Shown here: in pieces, positions 7,119 through 15,309 of the stretch
Layout of the letters: every line of letters starts with the position of its first letter
Numbering within the stretch: position 1 is the stretch's first letter
Source of the DNA: Lentisphaerota bacterium
Lineage (GTDB): Bacteria > Verrucomicrobiota > Kiritimatiellia > RFP12 > UBA1067
NCBI GenBank assembly: GCA_015061665.1
Contig: SUWC01000018.1
Location: 1 to 44,280, forward strand
Direction: 5' to 3'
Length of the DNA stretch: 44,280 nt
Position numbers and translations under genes: made by a program
The notes under the pieces: generated by a model
The model's input: only the letters and a program-made list of their open reading frames with translations
What the model was told of the DNA's origin: nothing
Databases searched by the model: none

Positions 7119-8975
7119 TCAGCCTGCTTCCTCGGCTTCCGCGGCAGTTTTGCCGCGCTCCTCCATGATTTCGTCAAGCCCGTCGTCGTCGCCTTCGAAA
7201 AGGAGCTCGTCGGGACGGTCCGGCTCGACTTCGTAGTACCGCATCGCGGCCGTCGCGACGCGCTTGAAGATGGGTGCGGACGAGTTGCCGCCCTGATGGA
7301 ACTTCGCCTTGTGCTCGAAGTCAAGCGTGACGAGGATCACGACGCGCGCGGGAACGGGCTCCGCGTCGTTCTCGTTGCGCTTTACGACGCCCGAGGGGAC
7401 GATGCCGCAGAACGTCGCCCTGTAGAGCGAATCGGAGTAGCGTCCGTCAACGACCTTCTGCGCCGTGCCCGTCTTGCCGGCGACAGAATAGCCCTTGATC
7501 GCGGCGCGGCGCGCCGTTCCGCTTTTGGACGCGACGCCAAGCATCATCTCGCGAACCGTCCTTGATGTTTCCGCAGAGATCGGGCGCGCGACGGCCTCAG
7601 GCTCGAAGGACTTTAGAAGCGTTCCGTCGGGGCGCGCGATTCGCTCCAGCAGGTGAGGCTTCATGCGAACGCCGTCGTTCGCAATCGCCTGGTACGCCGA
7701 CGCAATCTGGATCGCCGTGACGGCGACGCCCTGTCCAATCGGCGCGCGCGACCACTTCACCTTGTCCCACCTCTGCCATGGAGGGAGAAGACCAGGCTCC
7801 TCGCCTGGCGACTCGACGCCGGTCTTGCGCCCAAACCCAAACTCCTTCATGTAGCCGTAGAGCCTCTCGGGACCGATGTCCACACCTAGCTTCCCGATGA
7901 CGATGTTTGACGAATGGACAATCGCGTCGCGGACCGTCATCGTCGGCTCCCAGACGTGGGTTCCGTCTCCCGGGAGCCTATAGTACCTGTCGTCGTTTCT
8001 GTTGGTGTTGTAGAGCGTGTCGGCAGTCACGATCCCCGAGTCGATGCCTGCGCACGCCGTGATGACCTTCATTACGCTGCCAGGCTCGTAGACGATGTTC
8101 GTGGCGCGGTTGACCTTCGCCGCGTCGGAGGTCCGCCCGAAGACAAGCGGATTGAAGTCGGGGAGGGACGCCAGCGCGAGGACCGCGCCCGTCTTCACGT
8201 CGAGGACAATGCACCAGCCCGAGCCGGCGCCGAACTCCTCGACGCCAGCCGCAAGCGCTGTCTCCACCTCGTACTGGAGGTTGTGGTCTATCGTGAGGTG
8301 AAGGTCTGCGCCAGGGATCGGCGCGACCGTCTCGATGCGCTTGTCGTACAGCTCCGCGCCGCGCGCATCCCGGCAGCCGTGTATGCGGCCCGGTATGCCG
8401 GTGAGCTCGCGGTTGTACCGAAGCTCGAGTCCTGCCGAGCCGACGCCTTCCTTGTTGACCGCGCCGATGACGTGCGAAAGGCGGCGCGCGTGGAAATACT
8501 GGCGCACTTGCCTGTCCTCTATGACAACGCCCGAGACAAGGCGCCTATCCGCAAGTATCCTGTGCACCTCGGGATCCGAGGACTGTCCGAGGTACTGGTA
8601 GCGCCGCCCCGACTTCTCGCTCATGGAGAGGACGCGGTGGTAGTCGAGCCCGAGCGCGGTCGATATCTGACGGCAGATGGCCTGGCGCGTGCGAGGGATA
8701 CGTTCGCCCTTCGGGCGCACGACGGTGTTTGTCAGGGATACTGGATCCAGGTGGTATTCCCAAAGCGGGACTGATCGGACTAGCGGGCAGGCCTTGCCGG
8801 TCGCGTCGTAGATTGCGCCTCGGCAAGCGGGCAGCTCGCGGTCGAACTCGTAGTTCGGCACGGCCACGTCGGCCTCAAAGTGAGCCCGTATCAGCTTTTG
8901 CGAGCAGTAGCAACCGAACAGCCCCAGCCCGATGACGGGGAGCCAGAAGCGCCATGTCTCGTTGATACGGAACAT
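7119..8975 (-). CDS. ftsI: Class B penicillin-binding protein, septal transpeptidase
   Basis: 618 residues with a single N-terminal membrane anchor (about 10-28), a PBP-dimerisation domain and a transpeptidase domain. The active-site motifs are the SxxK tetrad in PGSVMKVITA, the SxN motif in HSSNIV and the KTG triad in VAGKTGTAQK. It crosslinks septal peptidoglycan at division. Its position right after ftsL in an mraZ-rsmH-ftsL order marks it as FtsI rather than an elongation PBP2. No PASTA domains are visible. What follows is not murE but an exosortase gene, 15 bp downstream. Confidence 0.95.
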   Translation of the reverse strand: MFRINETWRFWLPVIGLGLFGCYCSQKLIRAHFEADVAVPNYEFDRELPACRGAIYDATGKACPLVRSVPLWEYHLDPVSLTNTVVRPKGERIPRTRQAICRQISTALGLDYHRVLSMSEKSGRRYQYLGQSSDPEVHRILADRRLVSGVVIEDRQVRQYFHARRLSHVIGAVNKEGVGSAGLELRYNRELTGIPGRIHGCRDARGAELYDKRIETVAPIPGADLHLTIDHNLQYEVETALAAGVEEFGAGSGWCIVLDVKTGAVLALASLPDFNPLVFGRTSDAAKVNRATNIVYEPGSVMKVITACAGIDSGIVTADTLYNTNRNDDRYYRLPGDGTHVWEPTMTVRDAIVHSSNIVIGKLGVDIGPERLYGYMKEFGFGRKTGVESPGEEPGLLPPWQRWDKVKWSRAPIGQGVAVTAIQIASAYQAIANDGVRMKPHLLERIARPDGTLLKSFEPEAVARPISAETSRTVREMMLGVASKSGTARRAAIKGYSVAGKTGTAQKVVDGRYSDSLYRATFCGIVPSGVVKRNENDAEPVPARVVILVTLDFEHKAKFHQGGNSSAPIFKRVATAAMRYYEVEPDRPDELLFEGDDDGLDEIMEERGKTAAEAEEAG

Positions 8976-8981
8976 CTGGCA

Positions 8982-9392
8982 TCAACGCCTTGAAGTACGT
9001 CTGGCGATTCCGGCCGTGGCGACTGCTGGAGTGCGCTGGGCGGCCTTGGCAACCGATATCTGGTTTGGATAGGGCCTGCCGTCGGGCTGCATCCGGATCG
9101 TCTGGCTCGCCTTGGCGAAGAACATCGGCAGATTGTGGTCGGCAAGCGCCTTTTCGAGTCGCTCGGGGGTCTGCATTGCCTCCCACCTTGCGCTCTCGCG
9201 CGTAAACTCGTCCTGAAGCTTCGCAAGCTCCTTTTCCTTGAGGCCGATCGACCTGCTGAGCTGCGAGCAGCTGGACTTCACGAGCAGATTGACGACGACG
9301 GTGGCGAACAGCGCGATGATGATGGCCGCGAGATACGCGAAGTGCTGAGCCATCACAGACATCTTGGTAGAAACTCTGCGATTCTTTCTCAT
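8982..9392 (-). CDS. ftsL: FtsL-like cell division protein
   Basis: 136 residues, poorly conserved in sequence but with FtsL architecture and position: a basic N-terminus, one membrane segment (about 18-40), then a periplasmic helical stretch predicted as coiled coil (SIGLKEKELAKLQDEF). FtsL recruits FtsB, FtsI and FtsW to the septum. The ATG overlaps the rsmH stop in a TAATG arrangement, and ftsI starts 6 bp after its end. The last 35 residues are basic and Ala-rich. The function is inferred mainly from synteny. Confidence 0.75.
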   Translation of the reverse strand: MRKNRRVSTKMSVMAQHFAYLAAIIIALFATVVVNLLVKSSCSQLSRSIGLKEKELAKLQDEFTRESARWEAMQTPERLEKALADHNLPMFFAKASQTIRMQPDGRPYPNQISVAKAAQRTPAVATAGIARRTSRR

Positions 9393-10318
9393 TACGCAGC
9401 CACCTCCCTTTCTATTTCGATTGCGCGCAGTTTCGCGCTTCTCGACCTTGGATTTTCAGAAATCTCCCTTTCGCCTGCCGTTATCGCGCGCTTCGACACG
9501 GCGAGCGCGCGCGGAAGTTCGCCCACCCACTTCTCCCCGCCCTGGATAAGCGACTCCATCTTCCCCACATGGGCGGCGAAGAAACGCTTGACCACGCGGT
9601 CGGTCAGCGACTCGAAAGTAATCACTGCGAAGCGTCCGCCAGGCGCCAGAAGGCCCATTCCTCCTTCAAGCGCGCGCTGTAGCTGCCCCATTTCGTCGTT
9701 GACCTCCATGCGCAGCGCCTGGAACACGCGCGTCGCCGGATGATGCCCGCCATGACGTCCGACCAGACGCTCGATGAAATCGGCGAGGTCCTTCGTAGTG
9801 GAAAACGACTTGTGCGCACGTTCACGGACGATTCCGTTCGCGATTCGCGACGCCTGCTGCTCCTCGCCGTATTCGCGGAAGATCCGCCTGAGCTCGTCGG
9901 CCGACGACTCGTTCACGACGTCCGCGGCACTTTTGCCGCGCGATGGGTCCATGCGCATGTCTAGAGGACCATCCCGCAGGAAGCTGAAGCCGCGCTCCGC
10001 GTCGTCCAGCTGCGGACTGGAGACGCCGAGGTCAAGGAGGATTCCGTCCACCTTCTCCCACCCGTGAGCATTGGCGAGCGCCTTGAGGTCGGCATGCTCG
10101 CCCTTGACGGCAACGATTCCATCCAATCCCATCGCCGCGACCTCGGCGAGCGCCTGGTCGTCGCGGTCGATGCCGAGCACCGTCCCCCCGCGTTCGACCA
10201 CGGCCCTGGCATGCCCCGCCCTTCCGAGCGTGCCGTCGACATAGCGTCCGCCCGGCTTCACCGCCAGGGCAGCCATCGTCTCCTCCAGGAGGACCGGTAT
10301 GTGACGTTCGTTTGCCAT
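9392..10318 (-). CDS. rsmH: 16S rRNA (cytosine1402-N4)-methyltransferase
   Basis: 308 residues, full length for the family. It uses S-adenosylmethionine to methylate N4 of C1402 in the decoding site of 16S rRNA. Characteristic blocks are HIPVLLEE near the start, the SAM-binding YVDGTLGRAGHA, LLDLGVSSPQLD, DGPLDMRMD and the C-terminal FESLTDRVVKRFF. It is the second gene of the division cluster, starting 3 bp after the mraZ stop and overlapping ftsL by 3 bp. Confidence 0.97.
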   Translation of the reverse strand: MANERHIPVLLEETMAALAVKPGGRYVDGTLGRAGHARAVVERGGTVLGIDRDDQALAEVAAMGLDGIVAVKGEHADLKALANAHGWEKVDGILLDLGVSSPQLDDAERGFSFLRDGPLDMRMDPSRGKSAADVVNESSADELRRIFREYGEEQQASRIANGIVRERAHKSFSTTKDLADFIERLVGRHGGHHPATRVFQALRMEVNDEMGQLQRALEGGMGLLAPGGRFAVITFESLTDRVVKRFFAAHVGKMESLIQGGEKWVGELPRALAVSKRAITAGEREISENPRSRSAKLRAIEIEREVAA

Positions 10319-10320
10319 CT

Positions 10321-10806
10321 TCAGTTTTCCAGCACGTCGAGCGCGGCGTTGAACTCCGCCATGTCGATTTCGCCCGAAGGCTTGAGACGCTGAGGATCCC
10401 AGAGTTTGATCATGCGGAACGAGCCCACCATCACGACAGTCGTCGTCAGGTTCGCAAACCGAAGGAGCTTGTCGCAGATGCGGATTCGTCCCTGAACGTC
10501 AAGGGGGAGCATTTCGCTCATGCGGCCGAGGGTCATGGCAGCCTGGTTCAGCGCGGGGTTGAAGAGAGCCTTCTCCTGCAGCTTCGCACGTATGGCGTCC
10601 ATCTCCTCAGGGGGCAGGAGGTTCAGGCACTGCCCGCCCCTGTCCGGCATGACGTAGACATACGCAGGGTTCCCCATCGCAGCACGCCATCCGCTCGGGA
10701 TGGTCAGGCGCTTCTTGGGGTCCAAGGAATGCTCCACCTCGCCCGCAAGCGAGGCCGATACAGCCTTGGTCGACACCGCGACAGTCTGGTTGGTCTCCTT
10801 TGACAT
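10321..10806 (-). CDS. mraZ: Transcriptional regulator MraZ
   Basis: 161 residues with two SpoVT/AbrB-like MraZ domains, each carrying the diagnostic DxxxR motif: DPKKR in the first and DVQGR in the second. MraZ represses its own division-cluster operon by binding tandem repeats in front of the gene. Four such repeats at 10-bp intervals lie upstream and run into the start codon. It is the first gene of the operon that continues through rsmH, ftsL, ftsI, the exosortase and birA. The ATG has no ribosome-binding site and lies 11 bases after the -10 hexamer. Confidence 0.97.
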   Translation of the reverse strand: MSKETNQTVAVSTKAVSASLAGEVEHSLDPKKRLTIPSGWRAAMGNPAYVYVMPDRGGQCLNLLPPEEMDAIRAKLQEKALFNPALNQAAMTLGRMSEMLPLDVQGRIRICDKLLRFANLTTTVVMVGSFRMIKLWDPQRLKPSGEIDMAEFNAALDVLEN

Positions 10807-10846
10807 TTTCTGACACTATTATACACTTTATGACACCAGCAATCAA
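10801..10846 (-). promoter_or_regulatory. mraZ promoter with overlapping MraZ-type operator repeats
   Basis: Minus strand: -35 TTGATT (10841-10846), 17-bp spacer, -10 TATAAT (10818-10823), then 11 bases to the ATG. Four decamers of the form GTGTCN5 follow each other with exact 10-bp spacing: GTGTCA (10831-10836), GTGTAT (10821-10826), GTGTCA (10811-10816) and ATGTCA (10801-10806). The last contains the start codon. The spacing is that of known MraZ boxes, while the core differs from the usual TGGGN. Confidence 0.75.
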
Positions 10847-10918
10847 TAGCAGGACGCCAAGAATACGAAAAAAAGCAAGAGAAAAGTTAAAAAAAAGTCA
10901 AAATCAGGACAAAATGAG

Positions 10919-10952
10919 GGGCGGCAGCGGGTGTTTCGACCCTCTGCCGCCC
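10919..10952 (-). terminator. Terminator of the sugar-porter gene
   Basis: Nine-bp stem GGGCGGCAG/CTGCCGCCC with an inner GGG/CCC pair and a TTCG-containing loop. On the minus strand it is followed by a T-rich stretch. It lies about 50 bp past the transporter stop and before the mraZ promoter. Apart from this hairpin and an A-rich run at 10869-10900 I see nothing else in the 10847-10999 gap. Confidence 0.6.
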
Positions 10953-10999
10953 TTCGCGCGCCTCCACGGAACGCCCCGCGAGGCTTTTATGTCAGACCG

Positions 11000-12352
11000 T
11001 TAGTCCATCTTGCCGGTCGAGAAATATCTCTCGATTTCCTCCAGCGTCCTGCCCTTCGTCTCGGGCATGAAGAACGCCGCGGTTATGAAGTATACGACCG
11101 TGCAGAGCGCGAGCGTGAAGAAGACCCACGCATATCCGACGGCGTTGACCCACGGATAGAAGACGCTGGCAATGGTCGTGGAGACGCCCTGGTTGATGAG
11201 GAGCGCGATTGCCATGCCGTTGGCGCGGATGCGCGCGGGCATCAGCTCCGAAAGCGCGAGCCACACGCAGACGCCGGGACCCGAGGCGAAGAAGCCGATA
11301 AAGATCATGAACGAGATCGCCGTCGCCCAGCCGGTGATCTGGGACGCAGCGCAGATGTTGTGCTCGATGCAGAAGAAGCTCGCGCCGACGCCTGTAAGCC
11401 CGACAATGATGCCGAGAGTGCCCATCTTGAGAAGGAACGTGCGGCCCTTGCGGTCCACGAGCGAGACGGCGAGGATGGTCATCACGAGGTTGACGATCTT
11501 GATTGCGGTATCGGCGTAGTTCGCGACGATGCCGGGGAGGCCGGACTTGTTGAAGATGTCGACCGAGTAGTTGAGGACCGAGTTGATGCCGGTCGCCTGA
11601 GTGCAGGCAAGGACGATGACCGCGAGGCAGAACGGATAGACGTACTTGCGGCTGAAGAGGCTGTCCTTCGCAACAGGCGCGGCGGAATCCTCCTTTTTCT
11701 CGACGATCCCCGCCTTCTTGTCGGCAACCTTCTTGAGCCAGGTCGGAGACTCCTTGAGCCCGAAGATTCCGAAGAGGAATATTACGCCGGGGATGGCCGA
11801 AAGCCAGAACACCGTCTTCCAGGCTGCGACTTTCGTAGCGGCGGATATCGTCTCGGAGTCGGCCGGGCCGAAGAACTTCGTGACACCTACGCCCACGAGA
11901 GCCATGAAGACGAGTCCAGTCGTCAGGAAGAGCTGGAAGAGCCCCGTCCCCTTTCCGCGCGATTCGGGCGGAAGGCACTCCGCGAGGTACATCGGGATCA
12001 CGACGCCGAGAAGACCGGCGGACGCGCCCTGCACGAAGCGTCCCGCGACCATCACTCCGTAGTTGCCGTCTGAGAAAACGATCATCGGAATGGATGCGAG
12101 GAACACGATCGAGCCGATGAGAATCGCCTTTTTGCGTCCAAGCCACTCTGCAAAGACGCCTGCGGGCAGGGATCCGATCACGGAGCCGAAGAGCACCGCG
12201 CCGACGACAGTCGAGAGCTTTGCCTCGGAAAAGTAGGACAGCGCCTTTATGTATGGCAACGCCGACGCTATCGCCCCGACGTCGATTCCGTACAGGAGGC
12301 CGCCAAGCCCCGCCATAGCCATCAGATAGATGATGTATCCTTTTTGCGTCAT
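11000..12352 (-). CDS. Sugar porter, major facilitator superfamily
   Basis: 450 residues with twelve hydrophobic segments. Sugar-porter signatures are present: GGLLYGIDVG in helix 1, GRKKAI in the 2-3 loop, PMYLAE after helix 4, a variant of the PESPRxL motif (KESPTWL) after helix 6, and GPGVCVWLALSELMP in helix 10. It likely imports a pentose or hexose by proton symport; the substrate cannot be read from sequence. The ATG is preceded by GGAGAGGAG. It follows the cytidylyltransferase gene by about 60 bp on the same strand. Confidence 0.92.
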   Translation of the reverse strand: MTQKGYIIYLMAMAGLGGLLYGIDVGAIASALPYIKALSYFSEAKLSTVVGAVLFGSVIGSLPAGVFAEWLGRKKAILIGSIVFLASIPMIVFSDGNYGVMVAGRFVQGASAGLLGVVIPMYLAECLPPESRGKGTGLFQLFLTTGLVFMALVGVGVTKFFGPADSETISAATKVAAWKTVFWLSAIPGVIFLFGIFGLKESPTWLKKVADKKAGIVEKKEDSAAPVAKDSLFSRKYVYPFCLAVIVLACTQATGINSVLNYSVDIFNKSGLPGIVANYADTAIKIVNLVMTILAVSLVDRKGRTFLLKMGTLGIIVGLTGVGASFFCIEHNICAASQITGWATAISFMIFIGFFASGPGVCVWLALSELMPARIRANGMAIALLINQGVSTTIASVFYPWVNAVGYAWVFFTLALCTVVYFITAAFFMPETKGRTLEEIERYFSTGKMD

Positions 12353-12413
12353 TTTACGCTCCTCTCCTGTTGTTTCCCTTTTGTTTGGTTTGCCTTTCGG
12401 TTGTATTGCCTTT

Positions 12414-13148
12414 TTACAGCAAATTGCCGCCGCCCGCCCGACGCCACCTGATCAGCGCCTCGAGAGTCACGATGTCCTCCGGCGTCGTGATCTTGACGTT
12501 GCCGCGATTGCCGGGCACTAGGTGGACGTCTATGCCCAGCGTGAAGCAGATCGTCGCCTGGTCGACCATATCCGTGTAGCCTTCAGGCCGCGCGCGTATG
12601 CGCTCGTGCGCGGCCAGTATTCCGCCCAACCTGAAGCTCTGCGGCGCCTGGGCCGTGTAGGAGTCGCTGCGCCTCGGAATCGATTCAATGCGCGCGCCGT
12701 CGGACGAAAGGACAATCGTCTCGTAGCAGGGCGTGTACGTTATCGCGTTGCCGAACTGCCTCGCCGCGTCTATGTTCGCCTGTATGACTTCGGGCGTGAC
12801 GTACGGACGCACCCCGTCATGGAGAAGGACGATCGAGTCGGACGCCTCGCGCTGCGCGACGAACCTTAGCGCGCTGTATATGGAGTCCTGCGCCGTCTTG
12901 CCGCCAGGAGCAACGCCTCGCAGCTTCGTCACGCCGTACTCCTGCGCAAAGCCCTCCGCACGGTCCATCCAGTCGGCATTCACCGCCATGTATATTCCGT
13001 CGACGGATGGATGGGACTGAAACAGGTCGAGGACATGCGCCAGTACCGGCTTGCCGTCCAGGTTCAGGAACTGCTTGGGTATCGCGGCGCCCATGCGAAC
13101 CCCGCTGCCCCCGGCAAAAACTATCGCTATGTTCTGTGAATCACTCAT
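12414..13148 (-). CDS. IspD/TarI-family cytidylyltransferase
   Basis: 244 residues of the CTP:sugar/polyol-phosphate cytidylyltransferase fold. The CTP-binding FAGGSGVRMG loop and PKQFL lie near the start, with HDGVRPYV and VKITTPEDI later. IspD makes CDP-methylerythritol in isoprenoid synthesis; TarI makes CDP-ribitol for polymers. The DGVRP form (rather than DAARP), QDSIYSAL and AQAPQSFRL resemble the TarI-like branch, so either role is possible. No ispF lies beside it. Transcription starts from a -10 placed 10 bases before the ATG. Confidence 0.85.
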   Translation of the reverse strand: MSDSQNIAIVFAGGSGVRMGAAIPKQFLNLDGKPVLAHVLDLFQSHPSVDGIYMAVNADWMDRAEGFAQEYGVTKLRGVAPGGKTAQDSIYSALRFVAQREASDSIVLLHDGVRPYVTPEVIQANIDAARQFGNAITYTPCYETIVLSSDGARIESIPRRSDSYTAQAPQSFRLGGILAAHERIRARPEGYTDMVDQATICFTLGIDVHLVPGNRGNVKITTPEDIVTLEALIRWRRAGGGNLL

Positions 13149-13158
13149 CTATGTAACA

Positions 13159-13167
13159 ATTATATCA
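13159..13167 (-). promoter_or_regulatory. Extended -10 for the cytidylyltransferase gene, leaderless
   Basis: Minus-strand TGA-TATAAT; the hexamer (13159-13164) ends 10 bases before the ATG at 13148, and the gap holds no Shine-Dalgarno sequence. Confidence 0.72.
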
Positions 13168-13210
13168 TAAAATTATAAGTCGCGCGTAACGGGCAAGGCA
13201 AAGCGACTGG

Positions 13211-13807
13211 CTATGGACGAAGTATCCCAAGCTCGTAGGCCCGGTTCACGGCTGCCGTCGCGTTGCGCACGTCGAGCTTCATCTGGATCGTCTTGGAATG
13301 GGTCTTGATCGTTTCGGCCGACACGCCCAGGATTATTCCAACCTCCTCGCGCGTCTTGCCTAGCGCAAGGTACTTGAGAACCGACATCTCGCGCGCAGTC
13401 AGCATGTTCGGCACCTCCGGCAGCGGCTCCTCCTGGAACGGACCATCCGCCGCCGCCTGCTCGACCGCCTCGACAAGACGCCTGTGATCGACGTTCTTCG
13501 GCAGATACCCCTTGGCGCCGAGCTGCTTCGCCCGCTGGAGCTCGACTTCAAGCGGCATCCCCGCAAGCAAAAGCGCCTTGACGTCCGGCACAAAGCGCTT
13601 GAGCCTCTCCAGCGTGGCGAATCCGTCCATCCCCGGCATCCGGATGTCCATTATGACAACATCCGGCAGCTTCTTGCGGAACAGCGCCTCAGCCTCCTCA
13701 CCAGACCCCGCCATCCCGACGACCCGAAAGCCGCGGTAGCTTTCCAACATCGCCTCCAAACCGCCTCGCACGACAGGATGATCGTCGACAATCATGACGT
13801 TTATCAT
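13211..13807 (-). CDS. NarL/LuxR-family response regulator
   Basis: 198 residues. The receiver domain (about 1-118) has IVDDHPVV, the phospho-acceptor Asp in VVIMDIRMPGMDG and Lys in GYLPKNV. A LuxR-type HTH follows (about 135-198) with LTAREMSVLKYLALGKT and VSAETIKTHSKTIQMKL. It pairs with the HisKA_3 kinase encoded just upstream, whose stop overlaps this ATG by 4 bp. Confidence 0.95.
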   Translation of the reverse strand: MINVMIVDDHPVVRGGLEAMLESYRGFRVVGMAGSGEEAEALFRKKLPDVVIMDIRMPGMDGFATLERLKRFVPDVKALLLAGMPLEVELQRAKQLGAKGYLPKNVDHRRLVEAVEQAAADGPFQEEPLPEVPNMLTAREMSVLKYLALGKTREEVGIILGVSAETIKTHSKTIQMKLDVRNATAAVNRAYELGILRP

Positions 13808-15222
13808 ACCTTCACCTCCACGATTATACAGGTTCCGTGATCGATTTCGCTCAGCACCTTGAAGCGTCCGCCCAATGAGCGAGCGCGCTCCTCCATTCCC
13901 GAAAGGCCCAGCCCGACCGGATGGTTCACCAGGTCGAATCCGCTGCCGTCGTCGATGATGCGCAGCGTAAGCCTCTCTCCGTCAAAGTCTACATGGACCT
14001 TTACGTGCTGGGCCTTGCCATGCCTGAGCGCATTGCCGACGGCCTCCTGCAGTATCATGAGCAGCGCGCCGGCAATCGTGCGCGCGAGATGAGGCTCGTG
14101 CCCCGAACTGACGATCTCGACCTTCCCCGCCCAGTGCGCCATGCGCCCTGCCGCGTAGCGGAAAAGGTCCACCAGCGCACTGGGCCCCTCGGACTCCTCC
14201 TTGAGCCCCCATAGGACAGCCCTCAGCTGGCTCTGGGTGTGGACGAGGTCGTTGCGTGCCTTTTCAAGCTGCGCCTGCGCGCGGCCGATGTCGTTATCCG
14301 CCATCCAGTTAAGCGCTGCCGTGATGCGGAAGAGCGACCCGGAGAGTAGCTGCTGGAAGTCGTCGTGGAGGTCGTGCGAAAGACGAAGCCGCTCGCGGCG
14401 TTCGCCTTCGGCTACGGCCCGCTCCCTCAGCGCAGTCTCGATGACCTTGACCTGGCGCGCCACCGTCCGTCGCAGGACACTTACCCAGATCAGGAGAAGA
14501 AGCAAAATGAACGCCGCCAGGCCAAGCGCCAGCCAGACGCGAAGCGGAGTCCAGAACGGGGAGACCGAAAGCACCGTCAGGTCGCGGACCGACATCATCA
14601 TCAGCGTCGGCTGGGAAATGCCGCAAAAAGCGCCGCGGTTCTTGCTGTCCGACAACGTGACGTAGGAGTAGCCGCCCTTTACGCGGACCGTCGCGCCGAT
14701 CTTGAGGTCCTTCGGAAGCGGCTCGTCCGGCGGCATGCTGAACGTGACGCTCGCGCTCTTCGCCCCGTCCGAGACAATCATCTGGACAGCTGTCAGTCGT
14801 CTGTTGATGTCCAGCACCTTGCCCGAAAACGCAAGCAGCCGCGCAAAGCGGTCAGGAACCTGGGTGCCGTAGACAGGGTGCTCGTGGAGCTGCGAAACCG
14901 TCACCTCTTCATACGCAGGCACGGCATGCTCGTCATGCCCCGTTACCGCAAGCGTGCACCAGTCGATGCGGTTGTTGACGGTCTGCCTCAGCACCTCGCC
15001 CGAGACATCGACGATGTCGCCGACATGCGGCATTGTCTCCGACGGCGACAAGCCCACCCTCCACCATTCCCCGGAATCGGTGTGGATGAAACAGTAGTTC
15101 GCGCCCTCCTCCGCAAACGTGACGACGCCTGAGATCGTCCGCTTCCCGTGGACGACCGTGACTTCAAACGCCTGAACCGTCGCAGCGGCCAGAGCGAGGA
15201 TCAATGACACGATAGTTCGCAT
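13804..15222 (-). CDS. HisKA_3-type sensor histidine kinase with OB-fold-like periplasmic region
   Basis: 472 residues. A signal peptide or first membrane helix (1-18) precedes about 215 periplasmic residues with two beta-rich repeats; phrases such as VGDIVDVSGEV and IGATVRVKGGYSYV suggest OB-fold modules. A membrane segment follows (about 233-255). The dimerisation/phosphoacceptor box is RLRLSHDLHDDFQQLL and the HATPase block has QEAVGNALRHGKA, DDGSGFD and GLGLSGMEERA. The architecture is that of NarX/LiaS-type kinases, and it is coupled to the NarL-type regulator. The ligand is unknown. Confidence 0.9.
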   Translation of the reverse strand: MRTIVSLILALAAATVQAFEVTVVHGKRTISGVVTFAEEGANYCFIHTDSGEWWRVGLSPSETMPHVGDIVDVSGEVLRQTVNNRIDWCTLAVTGHDEHAVPAYEEVTVSQLHEHPVYGTQVPDRFARLLAFSGKVLDINRRLTAVQMIVSDGAKSASVTFSMPPDEPLPKDLKIGATVRVKGGYSYVTLSDSKNRGAFCGISQPTLMMMSVRDLTVLSVSPFWTPLRVWLALGLAAFILLLLLIWVSVLRRTVARQVKVIETALRERAVAEGERRERLRLSHDLHDDFQQLLSGSLFRITAALNWMADNDIGRAQAQLEKARNDLVHTQSQLRAVLWGLKEESEGPSALVDLFRYAAGRMAHWAGKVEIVSSGHEPHLARTIAGALLMILQEAVGNALRHGKAQHVKVHVDFDGERLTLRIIDDGSGFDLVNHPVGLGLSGMEERARSLGGRFKVLSEIDHGTCIIVEVKV

Positions 15223-15231
15223 TACTCTTAT

Positions 15232-15240
15232 ATTGTATCA
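15232..15240 (-). promoter_or_regulatory. Extended -10 for the HisKA_3 kinase, leaderless
   Basis: Minus-strand TGA-TACAAT; the hexamer (15232-15237) ends 9 bases before the ATG at 15222, with no ribosome-binding site between. Confidence 0.65.
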
Positions 15241-15309
15241 TTTCTACCGCCATTCTACAAAGCCGCCAATCGGAACGCAAGATACGCAAGACGCGCTACC
15301 ACCCGCCGA

